NCBI GenBank assembly: GCA_900769765.1
Contig: CAAGHW010000005.1
Location: forward strand, 1 to 64,000
Length of the DNA stretch: 64,000 bases
Direction of reading: 5' to 3'
Origin: Bacteroidaceae bacterium
GTDB lineage: Bacteria > Bacteroidota > Bacteroidia > Bacteroidales > Bacteroidaceae
The notes beneath the pieces are model-generated. The model ran no database searches. It worked only from the letters and a program-made list of their open reading frames with translations, and was not told where the DNA came from. Shown in pieces: positions 29,398 to 39,890 of this stretch. The position numbers and the translations under genes are program-made. Positions within the stretch are counted from its first letter, which is position 1. Every line of letters begins with the position of its first letter.

Positions 29398-30651
29398 TTA
29401 TACCTTTTTTTCTTTAAATATAAATGCAAACAGAATTGCAATCAACAGCGCATACCCCGCAAAGATATACCAAACAATTGGCCAACCATCAAAAAATGTC
29501 TGATTTTTTGTAAAATAATTGACAACTTCCTGAGCGGCGACAACACCTATTGAGGCTCCGAAGCCGTTTGTCATAAGCATGAAGAGACCTTGTGCACTCG
29601 AGCGCATACTCTCGGGCACCTCGTTGTTGACAAACAACGAACCCGATATATTAAAGAAATCAAAGGCGACACCGTACACAAGCATTGACAATGCAAACAT
29701 GAAGACACCAGGCACACCAGGATTGCCGACAGCAAAGAAGAAGAAACGGCACACCCATGCAAGCATAGCCACAATCATCACCTTCTTTATACCGTATCTG
29801 CTCAGGAACATCGGAATAAGGAGGATACACAACGTCTCGGATAGCTGAGAGAGAGAAATCAGCATATTGGTATGCTCGACAGCGAATGTTCCCGCATATT
29901 CAGGATACTCCCCGAACCCGTTGATATAAGGGTTCGCATATCCGTTGGAAATCTGCAACGCAGCACCAAGCAACATTGAGAATATAAAGAACACCGCCAT
30001 CCTTTTCTCTTTGAAGAGCCTGAACGAGCCAAAGCCAAGAGCCGAGACAAGAGACTTGCCACCTGCATCCCTGTTTACAGGACATTTGGGCAACGACAAG
30101 GAATAGAAAGCAAGCACAATACCCCATGCCGCCGAAGCAAAGAATTGGTTATAGCTGTCCTGAAAACCGGTGTAATCGACGAGCAACATCGAAAATATAA
30201 ATCCTATTGTTCCAAAAACACGTATAGGTGGAAAAGCCTTCACCGTATCAAGGCCCGCACTTTCGAGTGCCGTATATGAGACAGAGTTGGACAATGCGAG
30301 TGTAGGCATATAGAACGCAACAGCCACGGTATATGTACCGAAAATATCACCGAATGCGACATCATAGCCCTCGCGCATACCTATGTAACCCGTTATGGCC
30401 ATAAAGACGGCAGCCACGGCATGGCAGAAAGCCAACAGATGCTGTGCAGGAACCCAGCGGTCGGCAATAACGCCCATAATGGCAGGCATGAATATTGACA
30501 CGACACCCTGTACCGAATAGAACCAGCCTATATGTGTTCCAAGACCATAACCACCGAGATAACGTCCCATGGATGTGAGATAAGCACCCCAGATAGCGAA
30601 TTGTAGAAAACTCAATACTACAAGCCTGAATTTAATGTTTGAACTCTGCAT
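29398..30651 (-). CDS. Nucleoside:H+ symporter family (NupG-like) MFS transporter
   Basis: The 417-residue protein has about twelve hydrophobic segments. The start (RLVVLSFLQFAIWGAYLTSMGRYLGG, in pieces) and the later MRSSAQGLFMLMTNGFGASIG block are typical of the nucleoside:proton symporter branch of the major facilitator superfamily (E. coli NupG and XapB). It likely imports nucleosides from the periplasm. It is the first gene of a six-gene minus-strand operon. Specific substrate is inference from the family. Confidence 0.85.
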   Translation of the reverse strand: MQSSNIKFRLVVLSFLQFAIWGAYLTSMGRYLGGYGLGTHIGWFYSVQGVVSIFMPAIMGVIADRWVPAQHLLAFCHAVAAVFMAITGYIGMREGYDVAFGDIFGTYTVAVAFYMPTLALSNSVSYTALESAGLDTVKAFPPIRVFGTIGFIFSMLLVDYTGFQDSYNQFFASAAWGIVLAFYSLSLPKCPVNRDAGGKSLVSALGFGSFRLFKEKRMAVFFIFSMLLGAALQISNGYANPYINGFGEYPEYAGTFAVEHTNMLISLSQLSETLCILLIPMFLSRYGIKKVMIVAMLAWVCRFFFFAVGNPGVPGVFMFALSMLVYGVAFDFFNISGSLFVNNEVPESMRSSAQGLFMLMTNGFGASIGVVAAQEVVNYFTKNQTFFDGWPIVWYIFAGYALLIAILFAFIFKEKKV

Positions 30652-30723
30652 AGATTTCTGTTTATAGATTATTACATTAGAGAACTAATATCTAAACCAC
30701 AGAGCAAACATTATGTTCATTCA

Positions 30724-31014
30724 TCATCTGAACACAATATCTGTTATGACCTGTGCTTTCACATAATCGTTAAGTTTATGCACAAGCGTTTTACGATTCA
30801 TCAACAGTTCCTGACGTAATACCGACGATGTCAATGTGACATACAGTACCTGATTATGTATCTGAAGATTTTTTGTATATGACTGTACAGCAGGGCCAAG
30901 CACCTTAGACCACGCATTTATAAGACGATATTCATTCAGAGGAGTCTCAAGACCCTCTTCGCGACACATCACACGCACAAGCTCCGCTATGGATTTCGTT
31001 GAACCTCTTTTCAT
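30724..31014 (-). CDS. DUF721 (DciA-like) protein
   Basis: A 96-residue protein with the DUF721 pattern: AWSKVLGPAVQSYTKNLQIHNQVLYVTLTSSVLRQELLM (core near 30-68) . DUF721 includes DciA, the helicase loader of bacteria that lack DnaC/DnaI; this short form has little beyond the KH-like core. Its place 32 bases behind recF, a replication-repair gene, fits a role at the replication fork, but that is inference. Confidence 0.8.
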   Translation of the reverse strand: MKRGSTKSIAELVRVMCREEGLETPLNEYRLINAWSKVLGPAVQSYTKNLQIHNQVLYVTLTSSVLRQELLMNRKTLVHKLNDYVKAQVITDIVFR

Positions 31015-31046
31015 TATCGGATACGTTCTGTTTTGTCAATTTTGTT

Positions 31047-32153
31047 TCATTTGCTTTTCAGCAACTCCATCTCACCGCCCTTGACCTCAAAGAGCCTGTA
31101 CTCGCCATTTATGCCATCGAGTATTCCGTCGATATGCTCACGGTTCACATCGGTTATGAAAATCTGTCCGAAATCATCGCCCGACACAAGAGATATAATA
31201 TGCTCCACCCTATAGCTATCGAGTTTGTCGAATATATCATCGAGCAGCAACAACGGAGTCTCCCCACCCTTACGGCGCAAGAAATCGAACTGAGCCAACT
31301 TCAACGACACAAGAAAACTCTTGTTCTGCCCCTGCGAACCCTCCTTTTTCAAAGGATAACCGTTCAACTGCATGACAAGCTCATCGCGATGGACGCCCTT
31401 TGACGTATGCCCCAAGCGACGGTCATCAGCACGCGAAGCGGCAAGCAGTTCAGCAAGGTTATTCTCGTCAAGATGCGAACGGTAACGCAGAGAGACCTCT
31501 TCGCCACCACCGACGATAGAGTTATGGAATGCAGTGAAGATTGGTATCAACTCATCGGTGAACTGTTTGCGTCGTTCATGTATACACACAGCCTCGGCCA
31601 CCATCATATCCTCCATCAGCGACATCATATCGGCATCGGGCTCACGCTCGCCACGCAACAGCACATTACGTTGTTGCAAAGCCCTGTTGTAACGTATAAG
31701 CGCACCCAGATATTCCTTGTCATACTGCGAGATAACAACATCCATAAAACGGCGACGTTCCTCGCTTCCGCCGGCAATAAGTTCATTGTCGGCAGGCGAC
31801 ACCATCACAAGAGGGATATGACCGATATGGTCGGAGAGACGCTCGTATGCCTTACCACCCCTGCGGAACATCTTTTTCTCGCCACGCTTGAGGCCGCACG
31901 ATATCTCGTCATCAATGCCGCTGTCGCTTGTATAAGCACCCTGCAACATGAAGAAAGATGCATCGTGATAGATATTGCCATTGTCGGACGGAGATATGGC
32001 ACTCTTGCAGAACGACAGATAATAGACCGCATCGAGCAGATTCGTCTTACCCATTCCATTGCTGCCTATAAAACAATTTATTTTGGGCGACAACGAAATG
32101 TTGACGTCGGCAAGATTCCTATAATTCAGTATTGAAATGCTGTTAAGTTTCAC
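31047..32153 (-). CDS. recF: DNA replication and repair protein RecF
   Basis: SMC-like ATPase that helps load RecA at gaps through RecOR. The 368-residue protein begins MKLNSISILNYRNLADVNIS; Walker A is GSNGMGKTNLLDA (about 31-43), the signature is EGSQGQNKSFLVSLKLAQ and Walker B is PLLLLDDIFDKLD. Usually near dnaN/gyrB; here it is paired with a DUF721 gene, a common Bacteroidetes arrangement. Confidence 0.95.
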   Translation of the reverse strand: MKLNSISILNYRNLADVNISLSPKINCFIGSNGMGKTNLLDAVYYLSFCKSAISPSDNGNIYHDASFFMLQGAYTSDSGIDDEISCGLKRGEKKMFRRGGKAYERLSDHIGHIPLVMVSPADNELIAGGSEERRRFMDVVISQYDKEYLGALIRYNRALQQRNVLLRGEREPDADMMSLMEDMMVAEAVCIHERRKQFTDELIPIFTAFHNSIVGGGEEVSLRYRSHLDENNLAELLAASRADDRRLGHTSKGVHRDELVMQLNGYPLKKEGSQGQNKSFLVSLKLAQFDFLRRKGGETPLLLLDDIFDKLDSYRVEHIISLVSGDDFGQIFITDVNREHIDGILDGINGEYRLFEVKGGEMELLKSK

Positions 32154-32177
32154 AGTTATATATCCTAATTTAGAATG

Positions 32178-32185
32178 CGAAGATA
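32178..32185 (-). promoter_or_regulatory. Predicted -7 element for recF
   Basis: The minus strand reads TATCTTCG 25 bases upstream of the recF ATG; this is TAnnTTTG with one change and is identical to the element upstream of the DUF4831 gene. The -33 region is T-rich. Confidence 0.4.
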
Positions 32186-32312
32186 ATGAAAAACAAGAAT
32201 AAAAACGGTACTATTCAAACTATTTTTATGCACCCAAATGCGGCTATCGGGCTTTCCGGAACGAAAAACCAAAAAAAATCAGCTATAATTTTTCATCAAC
32301 CAAGAATTTGAT

Positions 32313-32320
32313 TACTTTTG
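32313..32320 (+). promoter_or_regulatory. Predicted -7 element for the TPR protein
   Basis: TACTTTTG, an exact TAnnTTTG match, 43 bases before the ATG at 32363; a TTTTTC tract lies about 20 bases upstream. It is divergent to the recF promoter, which begins 130 bases away. Confidence 0.55.
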
Positions 32321-32362
32321 CATCTTAGAATTTGTATATAAAATAAATAATAAAATATAACT

Positions 32363-33025
32363 ATGAGCAAGAAAGAGACAGAGAAACAGATTCTCGCAGA
32401 TGAGGTTCTCAGCAAGTCTGAGGCTTTCGTTATCAAACACAAGAACACATTCGTAGGAGTAATTGTTGCTATCATCGTGGTAGTTTGCGGTTATCTTGCC
32501 TACAACACATTCGTTGCTGAACCAAAGAATGCCGAGGCAGCAAAGGCTATATTCAAAGCTGAGCAGTACTTTGTAAACGGCGAATACGAGACAGCCCTCA
32601 ATGGTGACGGTATCAATGCCGGATTCCTACAGGTTATAGATGAGAATGGCGGTACAGATGCTGCTAACCTTGCATATGCTTATGCAGGTCTCTGCTATGC
32701 ACAGCAGCAGAACTATGACGAGGCAATCAACTACCTCGAGAAATACGATGGCGGTGACAAGCTCGTTTCTCCTATGGTAAAATATGCGCTCGGCAACTGC
32801 TATGCAAACCAGGAGAACATCGACAAGGCTATCAAGCTTCTTCTTGAGGCTGCTGACGAGGCCGACAACGTAACAGTAAGTCCCAAATGTCTGTTCGATG
32901 TAGCTGCCATGTACGAGAAGCAGGGCAATACAGATAAAGCAATCGAGTTGTACAACAGAATCAAGAACGAATATCCACAGGCTCCTGAGGCTGTCAATAT
33001 CGACCGTTTTATCAACGCAAAGTAA
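32363..33025 (+). CDS. Membrane-anchored tetratricopeptide repeat protein
   Basis: The 220-residue product has a charged N-terminus, one transmembrane segment (FVGVIVAIIVVVCGYLAY, about 30-47) and then an extracytoplasmic region with at least three TPR-like helical pairs (LAYAYAGLCYAQQQNYDEAINYLEKY, VKYALGNCYANQENIDKAIKLLLEAA, CLFDVAAMYEKQGNTDKAIELYNRI in pieces). The layout (short cytoplasmic part, one membrane helix, periplasmic TPR) is like YfgM, a SecYEG-associated protein in E. coli, but I cannot claim orthology. It is followed by a terminator, so it is likely monocistronic. Confidence 0.8.
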   Translation: MSKKETEKQILADEVLSKSEAFVIKHKNTFVGVIVAIIVVVCGYLAYNTFVAEPKNAEAAKAIFKAEQYFVNGEYETALNGDGINAGFLQVIDENGGTDAANLAYAYAGLCYAQQQNYDEAINYLEKYDGGDKLVSPMVKYALGNCYANQENIDKAIKLLLEAADEADNVTVSPKCLFDVAAMYEKQGNTDKAIELYNRIKNEYPQAPEAVNIDRFINAK

Positions 33026-33049
33026 GAAACAATATACTTAATCAAACAT

Positions 33050-33090
33050 CAAGACCGACCGAATATATTCAAAATCGGCCGGTCTTGTTT
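33050..33090 (+). terminator. Terminator after the TPR gene
   Basis: Arms 33050-33062 and 33075-33087 pair at 12 of 13 positions (CAAGACCG then CCGA), loop of 12 bases, followed by TTTCAAT. It ends 20 bases before ribH. Confidence 0.7.
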
Positions 33091-33110
33091 CAATAACAGA
33101 GTATAAAGAA

Positions 33111-33599
33111 ATGGCAACCGAACTGAAAAACCTCTCAAGCTACGACCCCAGCAAGACTCCTGACGGCAAGGGACGTAAGATTGGCATTGTATATGCCGAG
33201 TGGAACGAAGAGATAACACACGCACTGCGCGACGGTGCTGTAAAGACATTATGTGACAATGGCGTTGAAGCCGACGACATCACCTTGGCAAGTGTTCCGG
33301 GCAGTTTTGAACTTATATTCGGAGCTTCGCAGATGGTAAAGAGCGGAAAATATGATGCCGTGATAGCCATTGGCTGTGTGATACGTGGCGACACCCCTCA
33401 TTTCGACTATATCTGCGAAGGTGTTACCGCAGGTCTTTCAAAATTGAATGTAGAATATGATGTTCCTGTGATTTTTGGTCTTATCACCACCAACAACCTG
33501 TTGCAGGCACAAGAGCGCAGCGGTGGCCGTTTAGGCAACAAAGGCGATGAATGCGCAGTAACTGCGCTACATATGATAGCGCAGTTCAAGCATAAATAA
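33111..33599 (+). CDS. ribH: 6,7-dimethyl-8-ribityllumazine synthase
   Basis: Penultimate step of riboflavin synthesis, usually as an icosahedral capsid-like assembly. The 162-residue product has the N-terminal [20 protein letters not shown] block, [16 protein letters not shown], and the substrate-binding [19 protein letters not shown] with the catalytic His. The C-terminus [15 protein letters not shown] is normal. No other rib genes are near. The last seven codons (33573-33593) are repeated 112 bases downstream; see the separate entry. Confidence 0.96.
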   Translation: MATELKNLSSYDPSKTPDGKGRKIGIVYAEWNEEITHALRDGAVKTLCDNGVEADDITLASVPGSFELIFGASQMVKSGKYDAVIAIGCVIRGDTPHFDYICEGVTAGLSKLNVEYDVPVIFGLITTNNLLQAQERSGGRLGNKGDECAVTALHMIAQFKHK

Positions 33600-33705
33600 C
33601 ACGAGCCGCGATAGGTCGCATACAGTGCAGCGTAGTTGCACCGTGCGGGTCGCAATAAGCGAGTGTTATTAATGCGCAAAAAAAATGATAGCGCAGTTCA
33701 AGCAT
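33573..33705 (+). repeat. 21-base direct repeat flanking a 91-base structured element at the ribH end
   Basis: The 21 bases that encode MIAQFKH at the ribH end (33573-33593) recur exactly at 33685-33705. Between them is a 91-base segment with inverted ends AATAACAC (33595-33602) and GTGTTATT (33663-33670), an inner inverted repeat GTGCA/TGCAC (33625-33629, 33637-33641) and a run of seven A at its right edge. It may be a small mobile palindromic element with a target duplication, or a tandem duplication of the gene end; sequence alone does not decide. Confidence 0.6.
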
Positions 33706-33724
33706 CAAAGACAACATAAAAGCA

Positions 33725-33756
33725 AGAAATCCTCAAAGCGCGCTTTGAGGATTTCT
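33725..33756. terminator. 32-base perfect palindrome between convergent genes
   Basis: AGAAATCCTCAAAGCG is followed directly by its exact complement. It lies between ribH (plus) and the rubrerythrin gene (minus, stop at 33781), so it probably terminates both; on the minus strand it is followed by TGCTTTTATG, on the plus strand by GCTATTTATC. Confidence 0.7.
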
Positions 33757-33780
33757 GCTATTTATCAACTCATTATATAA

Positions 33781-34323
33781 TTACTTGAAGTATCTGTTGT
33801 AAAGACCTTCAAAGCCCTTGCCATGACGAGCCTCGTCCTTTGCCATCTCGTGAACGGTGTCGTGGATAGCGTCGAGGTTAAGCTCTTTAGCGCGTTTTGC
33901 AATGCGGTACTTGTCGCTGTTAGCCTCAGCCTCTGCATTCATACGCTTGTCGAGGTTTGTCTTTGTATCCCAAACGCAGTCACCCAAAAGCTCTGCGAAC
34001 TTAGCTGCATGCTCAGCCTCTTCCCATGCGTAACGCTTGAAAGCCTCTGCAATCTCGGGATAGCCCTCACGGTCTGCCTGACGGCTCATTGCCAAGTACA
34101 TACCTACCTCGGTACACTCACCTATGAAGTGGTTGTTCAAGTCCTTTATCATCTCATCGTCGCAACCTTTTGCCACACCGATAACATGCTCCTGCACGAA
34201 CTGGATAGGACCCTCCTGCAACTCATTGAATTTCTCCGCAGGAACTTTACACATTGGACAACGCTCGGGAGCTGATTCACCTTCATGTATATAACCACAC
34301 ACTGAACAAATATACTTTTTCAT
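33781..34323 (-). CDS. Reverse rubrerythrin (rubredoxin-ferritin-like peroxidase)
   Basis: The 180-residue protein has the rubredoxin-like centre at the N-terminus ([20 protein letters not shown], residues 6-25) and a ferritin-like di-iron domain after it ([19 protein letters not shown], then [15 protein letters not shown] and [13 protein letters not shown]). This order is reversed relative to classical rubrerythrin. Such proteins act as NAD(P)H-linked peroxide reductases in anaerobes. It lies 58 bases behind a Fur-family regulator with no terminator between, so they likely form a peroxide-response unit. Confidence 0.9.
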   Translation of the reverse strand: MKKYICSVCGYIHEGESAPERCPMCKVPAEKFNELQEGPIQFVQEHVIGVAKGCDDEMIKDLNNHFIGECTEVGMYLAMSRQADREGYPEIAEAFKRYAWEEAEHAAKFAELLGDCVWDTKTNLDKRMNAEAEANSDKYRIAKRAKELNLDAIHDTVHEMAKDEARHGKGFEGLYNRYFK

Positions 34324-34381
34324 AGTCGTAAAATTTTAAATTGTTTGAATTATTGTATTATCTATTATCTCTTTTTTATTT

Positions 34382-34798
34382 TTATTTCTTTGAACATTCC
34401 GGGCAAAGACCTTTAAGGTACAACTGCGCATCGGTAATATCAAGATTTTCGATACCCTCGACCATCGACAGAAAATCTTTCTTGATGTTAAAATCGATTA
34501 TCTTACCACATTTGTTGCAGAGAAAGTGTGCATGCTTGCTGCAATCTCCATCAAAGCAACGGAACGTGTCGTCAATGGTAAGCATCAGTATCAACCCAGC
34601 ATCGACAAACAGTTTCAATGTATTATACACCGTTGTCAGGGAGAGAGAACCAAGTTCATCGCGCAAAGCCTCATAAACAACCTCTGCTGTCGGATGCTGA
34701 CAACTGTTACGCACATATTCGAAAATTGCAAGACGTTGTACCGACGGACGAATACCGGCCTTTGTCAATTCTTCTTTCAGTTCTGCTCTTGATACCAT
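34382..34798 (-). CDS. Fur family transcriptional regulator, PerR-like
   Basis: The 138-residue protein has the winged helix (KAGIRPSVQRLAIFEYVRNS, then LSLTTVYNTLKLFVDAGLI) and the dimerisation domain with two CxxC zinc motifs (FLCNKCGKIIDF and GLCPECSKK). The His of CFDGDCSKHAHF is a regulatory-metal candidate. Fur, PerR and Zur cannot be told apart from sequence alone; the rubrerythrin gene downstream makes a PerR-type peroxide sensor the best guess. Confidence 0.88.
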   Translation of the reverse strand: MVSRAELKEELTKAGIRPSVQRLAIFEYVRNSCQHPTAEVVYEALRDELGSLSLTTVYNTLKLFVDAGLILMLTIDDTFRCFDGDCSKHAHFLCNKCGKIIDFNIKKDFLSMVEGIENLDITDAQLYLKGLCPECSKK

Positions 34799-34848
34799 AT
34801 TTGCTTCAAATCTTTGCTGTTTTCAGTATTTCATTTCTGAAATCATTG

Positions 34849-34880
34849 CAAATATATAATCGTTTTTAATTTTGTGCAAG
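34849..34880 (-). promoter_or_regulatory. Promoter of the Fur-family/rubrerythrin operon
   Basis: On the minus strand a CTTG (-33, 34877-34880) is separated by exactly 20 bases from TATATTTG (34849-34856), a good Bacteroides-type promoter. The region between it and the start codon has an imperfect inverted repeat (GATTTC/GAAAT type around 34828-34845) that could be the regulator's own site. Confidence 0.6.
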
Positions 34881-34981
34881 TATTTCCGACTTTTTTTTGC
34901 AAAAATTTTAAAAAAAATGAAAAAACGGGAGAAAATAGGGGGCGAGCGTATGCTTGATTTTTATTTTTCACTATAAAAGAG

Positions 34982-34989
34982 TAATTTTG
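34982..34989 (+). promoter_or_regulatory. Predicted -7 element for the ABC-F gene and downstream run
   Basis: TAATTTTG, an exact TAnnTTTG match 38 bases before the ABC-F start codon; the upstream sequence is very T-rich but lacks a TTTG at 19-21 bases. Confidence 0.45.
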
Positions 34990-35026
34990 GAACCACATAG
35001 TATTACATTATTAATATATAGGAATT

Positions 35027-36958
<1,932 letters not shown>

Positions 36959-36965
36959 TATATTA

Positions 36966-38990
36966 ATGAAGAAATCAATCATCTGCATAGCTCTTGCCAC
37001 TGCGCTTGGAGCATGCACAACAAACGGAAAAATGGAATCAAGACTATTGGCTAACATGGATACCGCCTACGCGCCCGGAACCGACTTTTTCGAGTATGCC
37101 ACAGGCGGATGGAGAAAGGCAAATCCCCTCACCGACGAATATGCACGTTACGGACAGTTCGACGCTCTGCGCGAGAATAACCGCGAACAGTTGAAGGAGC
37201 TTGTCCTTGAGCAGGCTGCCAAGAAGAGCAAGCCAGGAAGCAACGCACAGAAGGTGGGCGACCTATATAACATGGTAATGGACAGCACACGCCGTAACAA
37301 TGAAGGTGTTGCTCCAATCAAGCCTTTGATTGAGGAGATTGCATCACTAAAGGAGAGAAGCGAGGTTGCACTGCTGTTGGCAAAGAACTGCCGCACAGGC
37401 ATTGGCGGAATGTTCGGCACCGGAATAGGCACCGACATCATGGACAGCGACAACAACCAGCTTGGCATTTACCAGGGTGGCATATCACTCCCCGAGAAGG
37501 AGTACTACAGCGACAGCGACGAGGTGGCAGAGAACATACGTACCAAGTTCCGCGAGTATGTTGTGAATATGTTCAAGATATATGGTTTCAGCAAAGAGGA
37601 TGCACAGAAGAATATGGAGGCTGTGATGAAGATTGAGACACGCATGGCAGAAAAGCATCTGAGCCGCGTGGAGCGTCGCAACCCAATCAACAGCTATCAT
37701 AAAATGTCGTTCGACGAACTGAAGAAAGAGATTCCCGGATTCGATTGGGAGAGATTCTACAGCGCATTGGGCATCAACGGTATCGAGACCGTAAACCTTG
37801 CACACCCCGAAGCCATAAAGGAGGCTGTCGCAGTCATAAACGAAGTTCCGATGAATGAGCTTGTCGCATACCTGCAGTGGAGAGCGATGCGTTCTACATC
37901 GAACGAGTTGAGCGATGACATTGAAGCTGAGACATTTGCATTCTACGGCACAGTGATAAGCGGAAAGAAGGTGCAGCAGCCACGTTGGAAGCGCGCACTC
38001 GAAGCGGTGAACGGTGCTTTGGGTGACATCATCGGCGAGCTTTATGTCGAGAAGCACTTCCCCCCTGCAGCAAAGGAGCGCATGACGCAGCTTGTAAAGA
38101 ACCTGCAGATTGCTTTGGGACAGCGCATAGATGCACAGGAGTGGATGAGCGATGTCACAAAAAAGGCTGCTCATGAAAAGCTGAATACATTTACCGTAAA
38201 GATAGGTTACCCCGACAAGTGGGACGATTACAGCAAGCTCACCATCGACCCTGCATTGAGTTACTACGAGAACTGCCGTAAGATGTCGGAGTTCGATTGG
38301 GACAAGCATGTAGAGGAGAAATGGGGCAAGCCCGTTGACCGCACAGAGTGGTTCATGACTCCGCAGACCGTAAACGCATACTACAACCCTACGACAAACG
38401 AGATTTGTTTCCCTGCCGGAATACTGCAATATCCGTTCTTTGACATGAACGAGGATGACGCATTCAACTACGGTGCCATAGGTGTAGTTATCGGCCACGA
38501 GATGACTCACGGATTCGACGACCAGGGCCGTCAGTTCGACAAGGACGGTAACTTCGCGAACTGGTGGACCGACGAGGACAGTAAGAGCTTCAACGAGCGT
38601 ACACAGGTTATCATAGACTTCTTCAACAAGATTGAGGTTCTGCCCGGACTCAACGCCAACGGACAGCTCACTGTGGGCGAGAACATCGCCGACCATGGTG
38701 GTCTAACCATTGCAATGCAGGCATTCCAGAATGCCACAAAAGAGAATCCGCTGCCTGTAAAGGACGGCTTCACTCCCGAACAGCGTTTCTACCTCTCGTA
38801 CTCTAACGTATGGGCAGGACATATCCGCGACGAGGAGGCACGCAACCTGACAAAGAGCGACCCGCACTCGCTTTCACGTTGGAGAGTGAACGGAACCCTG
38901 CCACACATCGACGAGTGGTACACCGCATTCGGCATCACAGAGAAAGACCCTCTGTTTGTGCCAGCAGAAGAGAGATTGAGAATTTGGTAA
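36966..38990 (+). CDS. M13 family metallopeptidase, lipoprotein (PepO/neprilysin-like)
   Basis: The 674-residue protein has a lipoprotein signal (MKKSIICIALATALGAC, lipobox LGAC with Cys17), so it is anchored in an envelope membrane. The catalytic zinc motif HEMTH is at residues 511-515 (VIGHEMTHGFDDQGRQFDKDG) and the third ligand Glu572 is in GENIADHGGL. The ends show typical M13 blocks (PGTDFFEYATGGWRKANP; SDPHSLSRWRVNGTL). Such enzymes cut short peptides. It lies between the ABC-F gene and metA with spacings of 7 and 12 bases. Confidence 0.95.
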   Translation: MKKSIICIALATALGACTTNGKMESRLLANMDTAYAPGTDFFEYATGGWRKANPLTDEYARYGQFDALRENNREQLKELVLEQAAKKSKPGSNAQKVGDLYNMVMDSTRRNNEGVAPIKPLIEEIASLKERSEVALLLAKNCRTGIGGMFGTGIGTDIMDSDNNQLGIYQGGISLPEKEYYSDSDEVAENIRTKFREYVVNMFKIYGFSKEDAQKNMEAVMKIETRMAEKHLSRVERRNPINSYHKMSFDELKKEIPGFDWERFYSALGINGIETVNLAHPEAIKEAVAVINEVPMNELVAYLQWRAMRSTSNELSDDIEAETFAFYGTVISGKKVQQPRWKRALEAVNGALGDIIGELYVEKHFPPAAKERMTQLVKNLQIALGQRIDAQEWMSDVTKKAAHEKLNTFTVKIGYPDKWDDYSKLTIDPALSYYENCRKMSEFDWDKHVEEKWGKPVDRTEWFMTPQTVNAYYNPTTNEICFPAGILQYPFFDMNEDDAFNYGAIGVVIGHEMTHGFDDQGRQFDKDGNFANWWTDEDSKSFNERTQVIIDFFNKIEVLPGLNANGQLTVGENIADHGGLTIAMQAFQNATKENPLPVKDGFTPEQRFYLSYSNVWAGHIRDEEARNLTKSDPHSLSRWRVNGTLPHIDEWYTAFGITEKDPLFVPAEERLRIW

Positions 38991-39002
38991 TACATAAGAA
39001 CA

Positions 39003-39878
39003 ATGCCAATAAAAGTACCTGCCGGATTACCGGCATTGCAGAACGTAATAGACGAAGGATGCATGGTGAAGGTGCTTGAAGCACCCACCAATCGCACCTT
39101 GCGTATAGCCTTGCTGAACATTATGCCTATGAAGGAGACCACCGAGGCCGACTTCATACGCCTGCTTGCGACATCGGACGAAGAGATTGAGCTAACATTG
39201 CTCAAGCTCGACACCCACACGCCAAAGCATGCAAGCCCCGAACACATGAGCCGTTACTACACATCGTTCAACGATGTAAGGAACAGCCGTTTCGACGGAC
39301 TTATAATAACAGGCGCACCCATCGAGAAGATTGAGTACGAAGAGGTGACATACTGGCCCGAGCTATGCGGAATTTTCGAATGGGCAAGAAAGAATGTGAC
39401 ATCCACGCTTTATATATGCTGGGCTGCACAGGCTGGAGTGTATCAGAAGTTCGGAATACAGAAATACCTGCTCCCGGCAAAGATGTTCGGCATATTCCCA
39501 CACACCATTGCCAAGCCCGAGATGCCGTTGTTCAAGGGCATGGACGATGTCATATATGTTCCTCACAGCCGCCACACCGAACTGCACCGCGAGGATATAG
39601 TTGCAGAGAGCAGACTTGAACTGCTGTCGGAGTCGGAGCTGTCGGGAGTGTACATAATGCAAGAAAAAGGAACAAAGGATTTCTTTATTACAGGACACTC
39701 CGAGTATGCCCTATACACCCTTGACGGCGAGTATAAGCGCGATGTGGCAAAGGGATTGCCCATTGAGTTGCCGTTGAACTACTACCGCGACGACAACCCT
39801 GCCAACGAGCCTGTAAACCGCTGGCAGGCAACAGCAAGACTGCTTTTTGGCAATTGGCTGAAATATTATTGTAAATAA
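39003..39878 (+). CDS. metA: Homoserine O-acyltransferase MetA, probably acetyl-CoA specific
   Basis: First committed step of methionine synthesis: acylates homoserine. The 291-residue protein is collinear with MetA: MPIKVPAGLPA at the start, NIMPMKETTEADFIRLL, the catalytic Cys in YICWAAQAG, and the His-Glu pair in ITGHSEYAL. In LIITGAPIEKIEYEEV residue 108 is Glu where E. coli MetA has Gly111; in characterised members Glu at this place goes with acetyl-CoA and Gly with succinyl-CoA, so an O-acetyltransferase is predicted. It is slightly shorter than usual (about 305). Confidence 0.94.
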   Translation: MPIKVPAGLPALQNVIDEGCMVKVLEAPTNRTLRIALLNIMPMKETTEADFIRLLATSDEEIELTLLKLDTHTPKHASPEHMSRYYTSFNDVRNSRFDGLIITGAPIEKIEYEEVTYWPELCGIFEWARKNVTSTLYICWAAQAGVYQKFGIQKYLLPAKMFGIFPHTIAKPEMPLFKGMDDVIYVPHSRHTELHREDIVAESRLELLSESELSGVYIMQEKGTKDFFITGHSEYALYTLDGEYKRDVAKGLPIELPLNYYRDDNPANEPVNRWQATARLLFGNWLKYYCK

Positions 39879-39890
39879 TTCATATCCGTT

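Noticed and set aside
33685..33780. Possible 31-codon gene starting with the second copy of the ribH end
   Set aside because: It reads through a terminator palindrome and has no similarity beyond the seven duplicated codons; treated as a remnant.
37485..38696. Antisense open frame of about 400 codons opposite the M13 peptidase
   Set aside because: The plus-strand gene has intact zinc motifs and normal length; the antisense product has no recognisable motif or signal.
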